Part shown: positions 1 through 6,793 of the stretch, in pieces
Numbering within the stretch: position 1 is the stretch's first letter
Layout: every line of letters starts with the position of its first letter
Assembly: GCA_963519305.1 (NCBI GenBank)
Contig: CAUQMS010000005.1
Span: 124,001-188,000 of the forward strand
DNA: 64,000 bases
Source of the DNA: Ewingella sp963519305
Lineage (GTDB): Bacteria; Pseudomonadota; Gammaproteobacteria; Enterobacterales; Enterobacteriaceae
Reading direction: 5' to 3'
Notes under the pieces: generated by a model
What the model was told of the DNA's origin: nothing
The model's input: the letters and a program-made list of their open reading frames with translations, nothing else
The model's database searches: none
Program-made: the position numbers and the translations under genes

Positions 1-86
1 TCTGGGGTGCGTATATAGCGGCTGACAGTCATTTTGGTGACACCCGCCAACTCAGCGATGTCTTTTAACGAAATCTTATTATTCAT
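1..86 (-). CDS. idnR: LacI-family repressor, IdnR-like (partial, N-terminus only)
   Basis: The first 28 codons of a gene running off the left edge. The sequence encodes a LacI-type DNA-binding helix-turn-helix (LKDIAELAGVTKMTVSRYIR), nearly identical to the start of E. coli IdnR, the L-idonate/5-ketogluconate-responsive regulator, and also close to GntR. The ATG at 84-86 is preceded by GGGAG and AGGA. It lies 116 bp downstream of idnO on the same strand, whereas E. coli has the transporter gene idnT between them. The ligand-binding domain is outside the window, so IdnR rather than another gluconate repressor is inferred from this N-terminus and from the neighbour. Confidence 0.75.
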   Translation of the reverse strand, partial: MNNKISLKDIAELAGVTKMTVSRYIRTP

Positions 87-202
87 TATCTATCCTGCGT
101 CTCCCGCTAAAAAAGAGCATATTGAGGATGTTTTGCCAAACCTCAACAGCTCTACTGGAAAATTTGCGTACTTGATCGCAGATACCGAATGTTCCTGCGC
201 TG

Positions 203-967
203 TCAGACTGAGGCGAGCATGCCACCATCTACAAAGAGAACGTGCCCGTTAACAAAATCTGATGCAGTGGATGACAGGAATATTGCGGCCCCGATAAGCT
301 CTTCTGGCTCACCCCAGCGTGCAGCAGGCGTTCGCTGGCACAACCAGGCCGTAAATTTCTCATCCTCAACTAACGTTTTGGTCATTTCCGTTTTGAAATA
401 TCCCGGAGCGATGCCATTAACCTGAATATTGTGCCGTGCCAGCTCAACACACATACCTCTGGTCAGCATTTTTACTGCCCCCTTAGAAGCTGCATACGGC
501 GTTATGTTATCGCGGCCAAGCTCGCTTTGAATGGAGCAAATATTGACGATTTTCCCTGACTTCCTTTCTGTCATGTATCTGGCAACCATCTGGGAAACCA
601 GGAACACAGCAGTCTGATTAACCGCAATAACGTCATCCCAGTCTTTTTTAGGGAAATCATTGAAAGGATAGCGTCGCTGAATACCTGCGTTGTTCACCAG
701 CACATCGATTGGCCCAATGTGAGATTCAATGGCTTTAATGCCTTCCTCGACCTGATCACATTGGGTTACATCAAAAGGAGCAGAGAAAGCGGTAATACCC
801 TGACCAGCGAGTTTTTGAACAGCAATATCTGCTTTTTCACTTTCCCGGTCATTAATCACAATACGCGCACCGCGTTTCCCAAGCCCTGTTGCCAGTAAAA
901 AACCAATCCCCTGTGCTGAACCGGTAATAAGAATAGTTTTCCCTTTAACGGAAAAAACAGTATCCAT
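203..967 (-). CDS. idnO: 5-keto-D-gluconate 5-reductase (gluconate 5-dehydrogenase), SDR family
   Basis: Short-chain dehydrogenase that interconverts 5-ketogluconate and D-gluconate in the cytoplasm with NAD(P)H. The protein (254 aa) shows the Rossmann motif TGSAQGIG near residue 15, NNAG near residue 90, the catalytic Ser and Y-x3-K (YAASK), and a C-terminus ending FVNGHVLFVDGGM. It matches E. coli IdnO along its whole length. An ATG lies 6 bp upstream at 973, but AAGGAG directly abuts that codon, whereas the ATG at 967 sits 6 nt after AAGGAG, so 967 is chosen. The upstream partner expected from E. coli (idnD) is absent: an IS3-family element ends right at the Shine-Dalgarno. Expression must therefore depend on read-through from the IS or a promoter made at the junction. 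Confidence 0.9.
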   Translation of the reverse strand: MDTVFSVKGKTILITGSAQGIGFLLATGLGKRGARIVINDRESEKADIAVQKLAGQGITAFSAPFDVTQCDQVEEGIKAIESHIGPIDVLVNNAGIQRRYPFNDFPKKDWDDVIAVNQTAVFLVSQMVARYMTERKSGKIVNICSIQSELGRDNITPYAASKGAVKMLTRGMCVELARHNIQVNGIAPGYFKTEMTKTLVEDEKFTAWLCQRTPAARWGEPEELIGAAIFLSSTASDFVNGHVLFVDGGMLASV

Positions 968-996
968 AAACATCTCCTTGAATCGCCACGGATAAT

Positions 997-1809
997 CTAG
1001 ACACTTCCGAGCCGTTGATAATACTGGTTTTCATATTCTGTCGGTGACATCTGATCGCTAGAACCATGCCGACGCTTACTGTTATAAAACATTTCGATGT
1101 AATCAAAAATATCACTGCGGGCTTCTTCCCGCGTTCCGTAGATCTTTTTCTTTATCCGTTCTCGTTTCAACAACTGGAAAAAGCTTTCTGCAACCGCATT
1201 ATCATGGCAGTTACCGCGACGGCTCATGCTGCCCTCCAGGCCGTGTGATTTCAGGAACGACTGCCACTCATGGCTTGTGTACTGACTGCCCTGATCCGAA
1301 TGAACCAGCACCTGTTTTTGGGGATTACGCCGCCATACAGCCATCAGCAGTGCATTCAGGACAATGTCCTTTGTCATCCGGGATTGCATGGACCAGCCGA
1401 TAATTTTGCGTGAGAACAGATCAACAACCACGGCAAGATACAGCCAGCCTTCGTGGGTCCTGATATAGGTGATGTCCGTTACCCAACGCTCATCCGGAGC
1501 ATCCGGATTGAACTGTCGCTGGAGCCTGTTGGGCGACACGATACTGGCCTCGCCTTTACGTGCCCGCGGGTTCCGGTATCCGACCTGAGCCTTTATCCCG
1601 ACACGTTTCATCAGTCGCCAGACTCTGTTCACTCCGCACTGTTGCCCGCTGTCCCGCAGATCCAGATGGATTTTGCGATAACCATAGACGCATCCCGATT
1701 CCAGCCAGAACTGTTTAATCTGTCCTGTCAGTCTCAGGTCTGCCTGATGGCGTTGTGAATGCGGCTGCTGAAGCCAGGCGTAAAAACCACTGGGATGAAC
1801 ATCCAGCAC
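997..1809 (-). CDS. IS3-family transposase OrfB (DDE catalytic part)
   Basis: Carries the integrase core with a DDE triad: Asp in WVTDITYI, Asp in VHSDQGSQY and Glu in AVAESFFQLLK, with the usual HTH_21-type segment (YGYRKIH) before it. The first in-frame ATG is at 1809. Reading back from there in the same frame leads without a stop to the slippery A7 at 1899-1905, so the active enzyme is expected to be an OrfAB fusion made by -1 frameshifting. The gene stops 18 bp inside the IS end. Confidence 0.9.
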   Translation of the reverse strand: MLDVHPSGFYAWLQQPHSQRHQADLRLTGQIKQFWLESGCVYGYRKIHLDLRDSGQQCGVNRVWRLMKRVGIKAQVGYRNPRARKGEASIVSPNRLQRQFNPDAPDERWVTDITYIRTHEGWLYLAVVVDLFSRKIIGWSMQSRMTKDIVLNALLMAVWRRNPQKQVLVHSDQGSQYTSHEWQSFLKSHGLEGSMSRRGNCHDNAVAESFFQLLKRERIKKKIYGTREEARSDIFDYIEMFYNSKRRHGSSDQMSPTEYENQYYQRLGSV

Positions 1810-1865
1810 CCGACAGAGCAGGCGAACAGGCCAGCAACAGGTGTTGTCACGGATAAAGGCGTACC

Positions 1866-2150
1866 TCAGTCGGACAGCTTTGCGAAGTACGCCGCGGCTT
1901 TTTTTAATATGTCCCGTTCGTCAGTAACCCGCTTCAACTCCTTCTGGAGTCGGCGGATCTCGGCCTGAGCATCTGACTGTTCTTTATTAGTGGATGAGTC
2001 CGGACCGTACTTCTTTATCCAGGCGTAAAGGCTGTGGGTGGTGATATCGAGACGTGTTGCAACACTGGAAACAGAATGACCGCGATCAATAACCTGTTTG
2101 ACTGCTTCAATTTTAAACTCTTCGGGATAACGTTTACCGCTCATGGGCAC
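1866..2150 (-). CDS. IS3-family transposase OrfA
   Basis: A 94-residue protein with an N-terminal helix-turn-helix (PEEFKIEAVKQVIDRGHSV, then a TRLDITTHSLYAWIKKYG recognition segment) and a C-terminal leucine-zipper-like stretch, as usual for IS3-family OrfA. It recognises the terminal repeats. Near its end the mRNA reads TTA AAA AAA GCC, a slippery run on which ribosomes can shift -1 into orfB. The unshifted product ends at 1866 with AKLSD. The coding sequence appears intact. Confidence 0.9.
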   Translation of the reverse strand: MPMSGKRYPEEFKIEAVKQVIDRGHSVSSVATRLDITTHSLYAWIKKYGPDSSTNKEQSDAQAEIRRLQKELKRVTDERDILKKAAAYFAKLSD

Positions 2151-2210
2151 CTCTCTTTAAGTCATCTTAAATGACTCCGAGGTGTCTGTTAAACCCGTGG
2201 CGATTCACAA

Positions 2211-2239
2211 AATTAAAGGGGCCTAGGCCCCTTTTAATT
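2211..2239. terminator. Loop-less GC palindrome flanked by A- and T-rich arms
   Basis: GGGGCCTAGGCCCC is a perfect 14-bp palindrome, extended by AATTAAA on the left and TTTTAATT on the right. It starts 4 bp after the IS end at 2207. It looks like a bidirectional intrinsic terminator whose upstream gene is no longer present, but the helix has almost no loop, so a protein-binding or cruciform site is an alternative. Confidence 0.45.
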
Positions 2240-2414
2240 AGTATTTTAGTATTTCTGTTCCTGTTATTGGGTCTTTACTTGTGGAGCTGTAGCGGCGAAA
2301 TGATTTTGGCCACACAAACAGAATTATGAAATGTCCGTTGCTGGCACAGAACGGCCTATCGGCATTGTAAAAATATTCAGATATATATCATTCAACTGAA
2401 CATACCGTATTAAC

Positions 2415-2442
2415 GGCAGAACCTCACGGTTCTGCCTTTTTT
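2415..2442 (+). terminator. Intrinsic terminator just upstream of the yfjP-type gene
   Basis: A perfect 9-bp stem GGCAGAACC / GGTTCTGCC with loop TCAC is followed by six T residues. It ends only 23 bp before the start codon at 2466, leaving just room for the ribosome binding site. It terminates transcription arriving from the left or acts as a leader attenuator. Confidence 0.8.
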
Positions 2443-2465
2443 GTTTTCATTTCAGAGGAGTAGTG

Positions 2466-3329
2466 ATGAAAAAATCTGAAGGCTTGCAGTCGCTGCAGCG
2501 GTCGCTTTCTGGCCTGCCACAGTGGGCATCAGAACGTATTCTGAAGCAAATAAATCAGCTTACTCACTATGAGCCGGTGATTGGCATTATGGGAAAAACC
2601 GGAGCGGGAAAATCGTCGCTGTGCAATGCCTTGTTTGCCAGTGAGGTTTCACCTGTCAGCGATGTGGCCGCCTGTACGCGCGAACCACTGCGCTTTAGCC
2701 TGCAGGTAGGCGAGCGTTGCATGACGCTGGTGGATTTACCGGGCGTCGGTGAAAACGGTACCCGCGATGCTGAATATGCTGCGCTTTATCGGCAACAGTT
2801 TCCCCGGCTGGACCTGGTGCTGTGGCTGATTAAGGCCGATGACCGGGCGCTGGCGGTGGATGAACATTTTTATCGCCACGTGATCGGTGAGTCTTACCGG
2901 CATAAGGTGCTGTTTGTTATAAGCCAGGCTGATAAAGTCGAGCCCACCAGTGGTGGCAATAAACTATCCACAGAGCAAAAGCAGAACATCAGCCGTAAAA
3001 TCTGCCTGCTGCATGAACTGTTCCAGCCCGTGCATCCGGTGTGTACTGTATCAACACGCCTGCAATGGGGGCTTAGGGTGATGGCAGAACGGATGATTCG
3101 TTGCCTACCATGTGAGGCCAGCAGTCCGGTGGCGGTACAGTTTAGTGCTCCACTGCGTACCGATGCCGTTAATAAAAAAGCCCGTGACGATTTTGGTGAA
3201 ACGGTCGGCTCGGTACTGGACACAGTAAGTTCCATGCCGCTGATACCGTCCCCGGTTCGGACCATCATTCAGACTGTACGCGATACGGTAGTATCTGTCG
3301 CCCGTGCCGTCTGGAGTTTCTTCTTCTGA
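2466..3329 (+). CDS. yfjP: YfjP/YeeP/YkfA-family GTPase
   Basis: A predicted 287-residue cytoplasmic GTPase of the Era-like superfamily found in CP4-type islands. Visible motifs are the P-loop GKTGAGKSS (about residues 45-53), the G3 motif DLPGVGE, and a G4-like SQAD in place of NKxD. The C-terminus is hydrophobic (VRTIIQTVRDTVVSVARAV, ending SFFF) and may associate with the membrane. GAGGAG lies 5 nt before the ATG at 2466; an overlapping GTG at 2463 is too close to it. Length matches E. coli YfjP. The cellular role of this family is not established. It is followed by a terminator hairpin and then the YfjQ-type gene. Confidence 0.85.
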   Translation: MKKSEGLQSLQRSLSGLPQWASERILKQINQLTHYEPVIGIMGKTGAGKSSLCNALFASEVSPVSDVAACTREPLRFSLQVGERCMTLVDLPGVGENGTRDAEYAALYRQQFPRLDLVLWLIKADDRALAVDEHFYRHVIGESYRHKVLFVISQADKVEPTSGGNKLSTEQKQNISRKICLLHELFQPVHPVCTVSTRLQWGLRVMAERMIRCLPCEASSPVAVQFSAPLRTDAVNKKARDDFGETVGSVLDTVSSMPLIPSPVRTIIQTVRDTVVSVARAVWSFFF

Positions 3330-3357
3330 GTTTTCTTCAACCCTTTGCTATTCCCTG

Positions 3358-3387
3358 AGCCCTGTCGCCTGTGCGACAGGGCTTTTC
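3358..3387 (+). terminator. Intrinsic terminator between the yfjP and yfjQ-type genes
   Basis: The stem AGCCCTGTCG / CGACAGGGCT (10 bp, perfect) with loop CCTGTG is followed by TTTCTTT. It ends about 30 bp before the next ATG (3417), repeating the arrangement seen in front of the yfjP-type gene. Confidence 0.8.
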
Positions 3388-3416
3388 TTTATTTAATTTC
3401 AGTAAGGAATCTGCTT

Positions 3417-4235
3417 ATGACCCGTCTGGCTTCGCGCTTTGGTGCTGCAAATGTTATCCGTCGTGACCGTCCGTTAACCCATGAAGAGCTGTATCGTACG
3501 GTGCCCAGTGTCTTCAGCGAAGACAAACATGCTTCACGAAGTGAAAAATACACTTACATTCCGACTATTACTCTGCTCAAGAGCCTGCAACGCGAAGGCT
3601 TTCAGCCATTCTTTGCCTGTCAGACCCGGGTACGCGACCCGGAGCGTCGTGAACATACCAAACACATGCTGCGCCTGCGCCGTGAGGGCCAGATTACTGG
3701 CAAGCAGGTGCCAGAAATCATTCTGCTCAATTCGCACGATGGCTCCAGTTCGTACCAGATGTTGCCGGGGCTGTTTCGCCAGGTTTGCCAGAACGGGCTG
3801 ATTTGCGGTGAGACCTTTGGCGAGGTACGGGTTCCGCATAAAGGAGACGTGGTGAGTCAGGTGATAGAAGGGGCTTATGAGGTACTGGGGATTTTTGACC
3901 GGGTGGAGGAAAAGCGCGATGCCATGCAGTCGCTGATGCTTCCACCACCAGCCCGACAGGCACTGGCGAAAGCGGCGATTACTTATCGGTTTGGCGAAGA
4001 CCACCAGCCAGTGACCCCGGCACAAGTCCTGACACCACGGCGTTATGAAGATGACAGTGATGACCTGTGGACCACCTATCAGCGCATTCAGGAGAACCTT
4101 ATTAAGGGAGGGCTAAGTGGTCGTAGTGCAAAAGGTGGACGAACCCATACCCGCGCTGTACGCGGCATAGATGGTGATGTGAAGCTTAATAGAGCTCTGT
4201 GGGTGATGGCGGAAACCCTGCTGGAGCAGTTGTAA
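3417..4235 (+). CDS. yfjQ: YfjQ-type DUF932 protein
   Basis: A 272-residue soluble protein beginning MTRLASRFG and containing the DUF932 core (EKYTYIPTITLL, then HDGSSSYQMLPGLFRQVCQN, then VRVPHKGD). Length and order after the YfjP-type gene match E. coli YfjQ of CP4-57. TAAGGAAT lies before the ATG at 3417; longer in-frame versions would begin inside the preceding terminator and are rejected. DUF932 proteins are widespread on plasmids and islands and their biochemical function is not established. Downstream, 60 bp separate the stop from the second IS, which has removed the next genes expected from CP4-57. Confidence 0.85.
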   Translation: MTRLASRFGAANVIRRDRPLTHEELYRTVPSVFSEDKHASRSEKYTYIPTITLLKSLQREGFQPFFACQTRVRDPERREHTKHMLRLRREGQITGKQVPEIILLNSHDGSSSYQMLPGLFRQVCQNGLICGETFGEVRVPHKGDVVSQVIEGAYEVLGIFDRVEEKRDAMQSLMLPPPARQALAKAAITYRFGEDHQPVTPAQVLTPRRYEDDSDDLWTTYQRIQENLIKGGLSGRSAKGGRTHTRAVRGIDGDVKLNRALWVMAETLLEQL

Positions 4236-4303
4236 CGGGGATAATTCGACTGTCTGCAGCACTGGTATTGTTACCACCTCGTTAACTATGGACACTGTAG
4301 TGG

Positions 4304-5125
4304 TCAACAAAAATTGGCCACGGCTTTAGAGTTTTCCCAATACAATCGCTCTGACTCATTGGGCGTTAATCCACCGTTATAATGGTGGGGTCTGAGCTGG
4401 CTGTAATAACCAATGATATAATTCGTTATTACTTTGCTTGCTTCGCTAAAATTAACGTAGCCACTTTTCGGTACCCACTCTGATTTCAGGCTGCGGAAAA
4501 AGCGTTCCATCGGACTATTATCCCAGCAATTTCCACGCCGACTCATGCTTTGTTTGATTCGATACCGCCACAGTAAGCATCTGAATTCTCTACTGGTATA
4601 GTGGCTCCCCTGATCAGAATGATACATCACCCCCGCGGGTTTACCCCGAACCTCCCAGGCCATCGTCAATGCTTTTCCCGTCAGCGCTGAGTCTGGAGAA
4701 AACGACATGGCCCAGCCTATTGGCTTGCGGGAAAATAAATCCAGCACCACCGCCAGATAAGCCCAGCGTTTACCCGTCCAGATATATGTTACATCGCCGC
4801 ACCAGACCTGGTTGGGCTCGGTCACCGCGAACTGACGATCCAGATGATTAGGAATATCGACACGTTCTTTCGTGGCCTTTTTGTACCGATGTTCCGGTTG
4901 TTGGCAACTGACGATATTCAGTTCTTTCATCAGCTTACTGGCTCGCCATCGGCTTAAGGGGACACCTTTTGCACTGACCATATCGGCAATGCTTCGGGCC
5001 CCTGCTGAGCCGTTACTGGCGTGGTGAACTTCGCGGATCAGCCCTAAAAGTGCAACGCGCTGCGCATCAGGTAACCGTGGGCGGTTGAACCAATACCGAT
5101 AGCTGCTGCGATGTATCCCGAACAC
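4304..5125 (-). CDS. IS3-family transposase OrfB (DDE catalytic part)
   Basis: A DDE integrase core is visible: Asp in WCGDVTYI, Asp in YHSDQGSHY, Glu in SPMERFFRSLK. The C-terminus has the usual YYSQLRPHHYNGGLTP element. Reading upstream of the ATG at 5125 in frame reaches the slippery A6 without a stop, consistent with an OrfAB fusion made by -1 frameshifting. The stop codon lies 8 bp inside the IS end. Confidence 0.9.
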   Translation of the reverse strand: MFGIHRSSYRYWFNRPRLPDAQRVALLGLIREVHHASNGSAGARSIADMVSAKGVPLSRWRASKLMKELNIVSCQQPEHRYKKATKERVDIPNHLDRQFAVTEPNQVWCGDVTYIWTGKRWAYLAVVLDLFSRKPIGWAMSFSPDSALTGKALTMAWEVRGKPAGVMYHSDQGSHYTSREFRCLLWRYRIKQSMSRRGNCWDNSPMERFFRSLKSEWVPKSGYVNFSEASKVITNYIIGYYSQLRPHHYNGGLTPNESERLYWENSKAVANFC

Positions 5126-5169
5126 GTTGCAAACAGAGGCAACCGAAAACCGCGTCCTGAGTTTCTCAA

Positions 5170-5481
5170 CTAACGAGAATTGTTCAGGGAGTCTGACATC
5201 AAGAGCGCGGTAGCCTTTTTTAAAATATCGTTTTCCATTTCAATACGTTGTAAACGTTTTTCAAGTTCACGGATGCGCAGTTGCTCAGGCGTAATGGGTG
5301 TCGCCTTGGGTGTTTTCCCCTGACGTTCTGCACGAAGCTGAGAGACCCAGCGTGTCATGGTGGAAAGACCGACATTCATGGCAGCAGCAGCGGCTACAAC
5401 GGTGTAATGCTGGTCGATAACTAATTGGGCAGCTTCAAGTTTGAATTCCGGACTGAAATTACGTCTGTTACTTTTGGTCAT
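5170..5481 (-). CDS. IS3-family transposase OrfA
   Basis: A 103-residue protein with an N-terminal helix-turn-helix (SPEFKLEAAQLVIDQHYTV, then AAMNVGLSTMTRWV) and a coiled-coil/leucine-zipper segment (IRELEKRLQRIEMENDILKK). The frameshift run TTA AAA AAG is located in the LKK codons near the end. It appears intact. Confidence 0.9.
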   Translation of the reverse strand: MTKSNRRNFSPEFKLEAAQLVIDQHYTVVAAAAAMNVGLSTMTRWVSQLRAERQGKTPKATPITPEQLRIRELEKRLQRIEMENDILKKATALLMSDSLNNSR

Positions 5482-5554
5482 TGTGTCACCCGTTTTGACG
5501 ATGAGGCGATGATATCACCTCTATTCAGGTGGCCAAATTCAGTATTCCACTACA

Positions 5555-5711
5555 TAACCACCCATCCGGGGAGGTGAATCCAAGTCAGGCAGACAAGGCC
5601 ATTACCCAGCGACTGGTACAGGCGCTGAGGCTGGTGGCAATCCGGGTACCAGATCACCTGATTGTGGGCGGTAGACAGATATTCTCTTTCGCTGAGCATG
5701 GCTTACTGTAA
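5555..5711 (+). pseudogene. radC-like (yeeS/yfjY type) gene, 3' fragment
   Basis: The reading frame encodes the C-terminal end of a RadC/JAB-domain protein: the metal-binding HNHPSG motif, then SQADKAITQRLVQAL and a terminal DHLIVGGRQIFSFAEHGLL. The first His codon is formed from the last CA of the IS plus the first T outside it. The N-terminal half is missing from the other side of the IS, where the YfjQ-type gene stands instead, so this is a remnant left by an IS-associated deletion and not a simple insertion. It could be translated as a short protein from inside the IS but cannot be a complete RadC. Confidence 0.85.
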
Positions 5712-5720
5712 GGCGCAACC

Positions 5721-5942
5721 ATGAAGATTATCAGCAAGTCAGCAGCCATGGTGATACATCAACAACATCCCCAGTCGCGTATCTTTCGGTACTGCACCGG
5801 GAAGTATCAGTGGCACGGCAGCACCCGCTATTACACCGGCCTGGACGTTCAGGAAATCACCGGTGTACTGGCGGTTTTTGCTGAACGACGCCAGGACCGC
5901 AACGGACCCTATACCCGTCTGATGAGCATCACACTGAACTAA
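5721..5942 (+). CDS. yeeT: DUF987 protein, YeeT-like
   Basis: A 73-residue protein matching YeeT/YpjJ, the small DUF987 protein always found between radC and cbeA in CP4-type islands. Recognisable stretches are MKIISKSAAMVIHQQHP, CTGKYQWHGS and GVLAVFAERRQDRNGPY followed by RLMSITLN. It starts 9 bp after the radC remnant and is followed 15 bp later by cbeA, suggesting one transcript. Function is unknown. Confidence 0.85.
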   Translation: MKIISKSAAMVIHQQHPQSRIFRYCTGKYQWHGSTRYYTGLDVQEITGVLAVFAERRQDRNGPYTRLMSITLN

Positions 5943-5957
5943 TAGAGGAGCAAAGCC

Positions 5958-6281
5958 ATGCACAACAATGATGCCACCGAATGGGGGCTTCGACGGGATA
6001 TCACACCACGCTTTGGCGCAAGGCTGGTACAGGAAGGCCATCGTCTACATTTTCTGGCGGACCGGGCAGGATTCACCGGTATGTTCAGTGAGGTACAGGC
6101 CCTACAACTGGATGAAGCCTTCCCTCATTTTGTCGCACATCTGGAGCTGATGCTGCTCTCCTGTGAACTGAACCCCCGGTACGCGCACTGCATCACGCTG
6201 TACCGTAACGGGTTGACCTGTGAAGCCGATACGCTGGGCAGTCATGGGTATGTATATATCGCAATTTATCCCTCAAAATAG
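5958..6281 (+). CDS. cbeA: CbeA/YeeU-family antitoxin of a type IV toxin-antitoxin system
   Basis: A 107-residue protein of the YeeU/YfjZ/YafW family. In E. coli CbeA counters CbtA without binding it, by promoting bundling of the cytoskeletal proteins MreB and FtsZ. Family signatures: WGLRRDITPRFGARLVQEG, HFLADRAGFTGMFS, LELMLLSCELNPRYAH, and YRNGLTCEADTLGSHGYVY near the end. The ATG follows GAGGAG by 6 nt. It is slightly shorter than E. coli YeeU (122 aa), mostly at the N-terminus. The toxin gene follows 78 bp later on the same strand. Confidence 0.88.
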   Translation: MHNNDATEWGLRRDITPRFGARLVQEGHRLHFLADRAGFTGMFSEVQALQLDEAFPHFVAHLELMLLSCELNPRYAHCITLYRNGLTCEADTLGSHGYVYIAIYPSK

Positions 6282-6359
6282 GTTAAAGACTGATCTTTAG
6301 CTTTATCCCTGCATCGTAATCCTTCAAACCTTTTCCTCCTTTATTAAGAGACTCCGCTC

Positions 6360-6680
6360 ATGCAAACCTCAACTGTACCGGCCACGTTGCCGGTTTCGTC
6401 ACGCCTGTCGCCCGTGCAGATCTGGCAGCAACTTTTAACGTATCTGCTGGAGCACCATTACGGCCTGACACTCAACGACACGCCATTCCATGAGGACGCG
6501 GCCATTCAGGAACATATTGAAGCGGGAATAACACTGGCTGATGCGGTGAATTTTCTGGTGGAACGCTATGAACTGGTACGCACCGACCGCAAGGGATTCA
6601 CCTGGCAGGAGCAGACGCCATTCCTGACCGCTACCGATATTCTCAGAGCAAGGCGAGCTACCGGATTAATGAATACGTAA
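6360..6680 (+). CDS. cbtA: CbtA/YeeV/YkfI-family toxin of a type IV toxin-antitoxin system
   Basis: A 106-residue toxin homologue. CbtA proteins inhibit polymerisation of FtsZ and MreB and so block division and elongation. The sequence keeps SPVQIWQQLLTYLLEHHYGL, LNDTPFHEDAAIQEHIEAGI, LADAVNFLVERYELVRTDR and the terminal ILRARRATGLM. It stops right after that block and lacks the roughly 17-residue tail of E. coli CbtA (124 aa). Shorter relatives such as YpjF exist, so activity is still plausible. It lies directly after cbeA in the normal antitoxin-toxin order. Toxicity is inferred from family membership. Confidence 0.87.
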   Translation: MQTSTVPATLPVSSRLSPVQIWQQLLTYLLEHHYGLTLNDTPFHEDAAIQEHIEAGITLADAVNFLVERYELVRTDRKGFTWQEQTPFLTATDILRARRATGLMNT

Positions 6681-6746
6681 ATTCTTCGAGCCTCATTCCT
6701 GATTTTTACCTCAGCACTTTCCACCCTTTTTATTCATCGCATAATG

Positions 6747-6774
6747 CGCCTGCCACTCCCGGCAGGCGTGTTTG
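6747..6774 (+). terminator. Terminator-like hairpin upstream of the DUF4942 gene
   Basis: The stem CGCCTGCC / GGCAGGCG (8 bp, perfect) with loop ACTCCC is followed by TGTTTGCTTTTA. It ends shortly before the DUF4942 start codon, the third hairpin of this kind placed directly in front of a gene in this island. Confidence 0.6.
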
Positions 6775-6793
6775 CTTTTATGGACGATTGACG

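Larger units (their letters stand above)
979..2207 (-). mobile_element. IS3-family insertion sequence (1,229 bp, complete)
   Basis: Bounded by imperfect terminal inverted repeats that begin TGAATCGCCACGG at 979 and, on the other strand, at 2207, and continue as similar AGACAC(T/C)TCxGAG blocks. It carries overlapping orfA and orfB on the minus strand joined by an A7 slippery run (1899-1905), the standard IS3-family arrangement for a -1 frameshifted OrfAB transposase. Flanking triplets are CCT on the left and CAA on the right, so no target duplication is seen. Both reading frames look intact. The subgroup is not certain; the OrfA style resembles the IS51 group. Confidence 0.9.
4296..5554 (-). 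mobile_element. IS3-family insertion sequence (1,259 bp, complete), second type
   Basis: Terminal inverted repeats start TGTAGTGG at 4296 and, inverted, at 5554, and share a conserved ATTTGGCCAC-like inner block. It carries overlapping orfA and orfB on the minus strand with an A6G slippery site (5216-5221). It is clearly different in sequence from the IS at 979-2207. Flanking triplets are CAC and TAA, so there is no target duplication. Its right end lies inside the HNHPSG codons of a radC-like gene. Confidence 0.9.

Noticed and set aside
1453..1758. Plus-strand frames inside the first IS
   Set aside because: They are antisense to the transposase OrfB, which has all DDE motifs on the minus strand.
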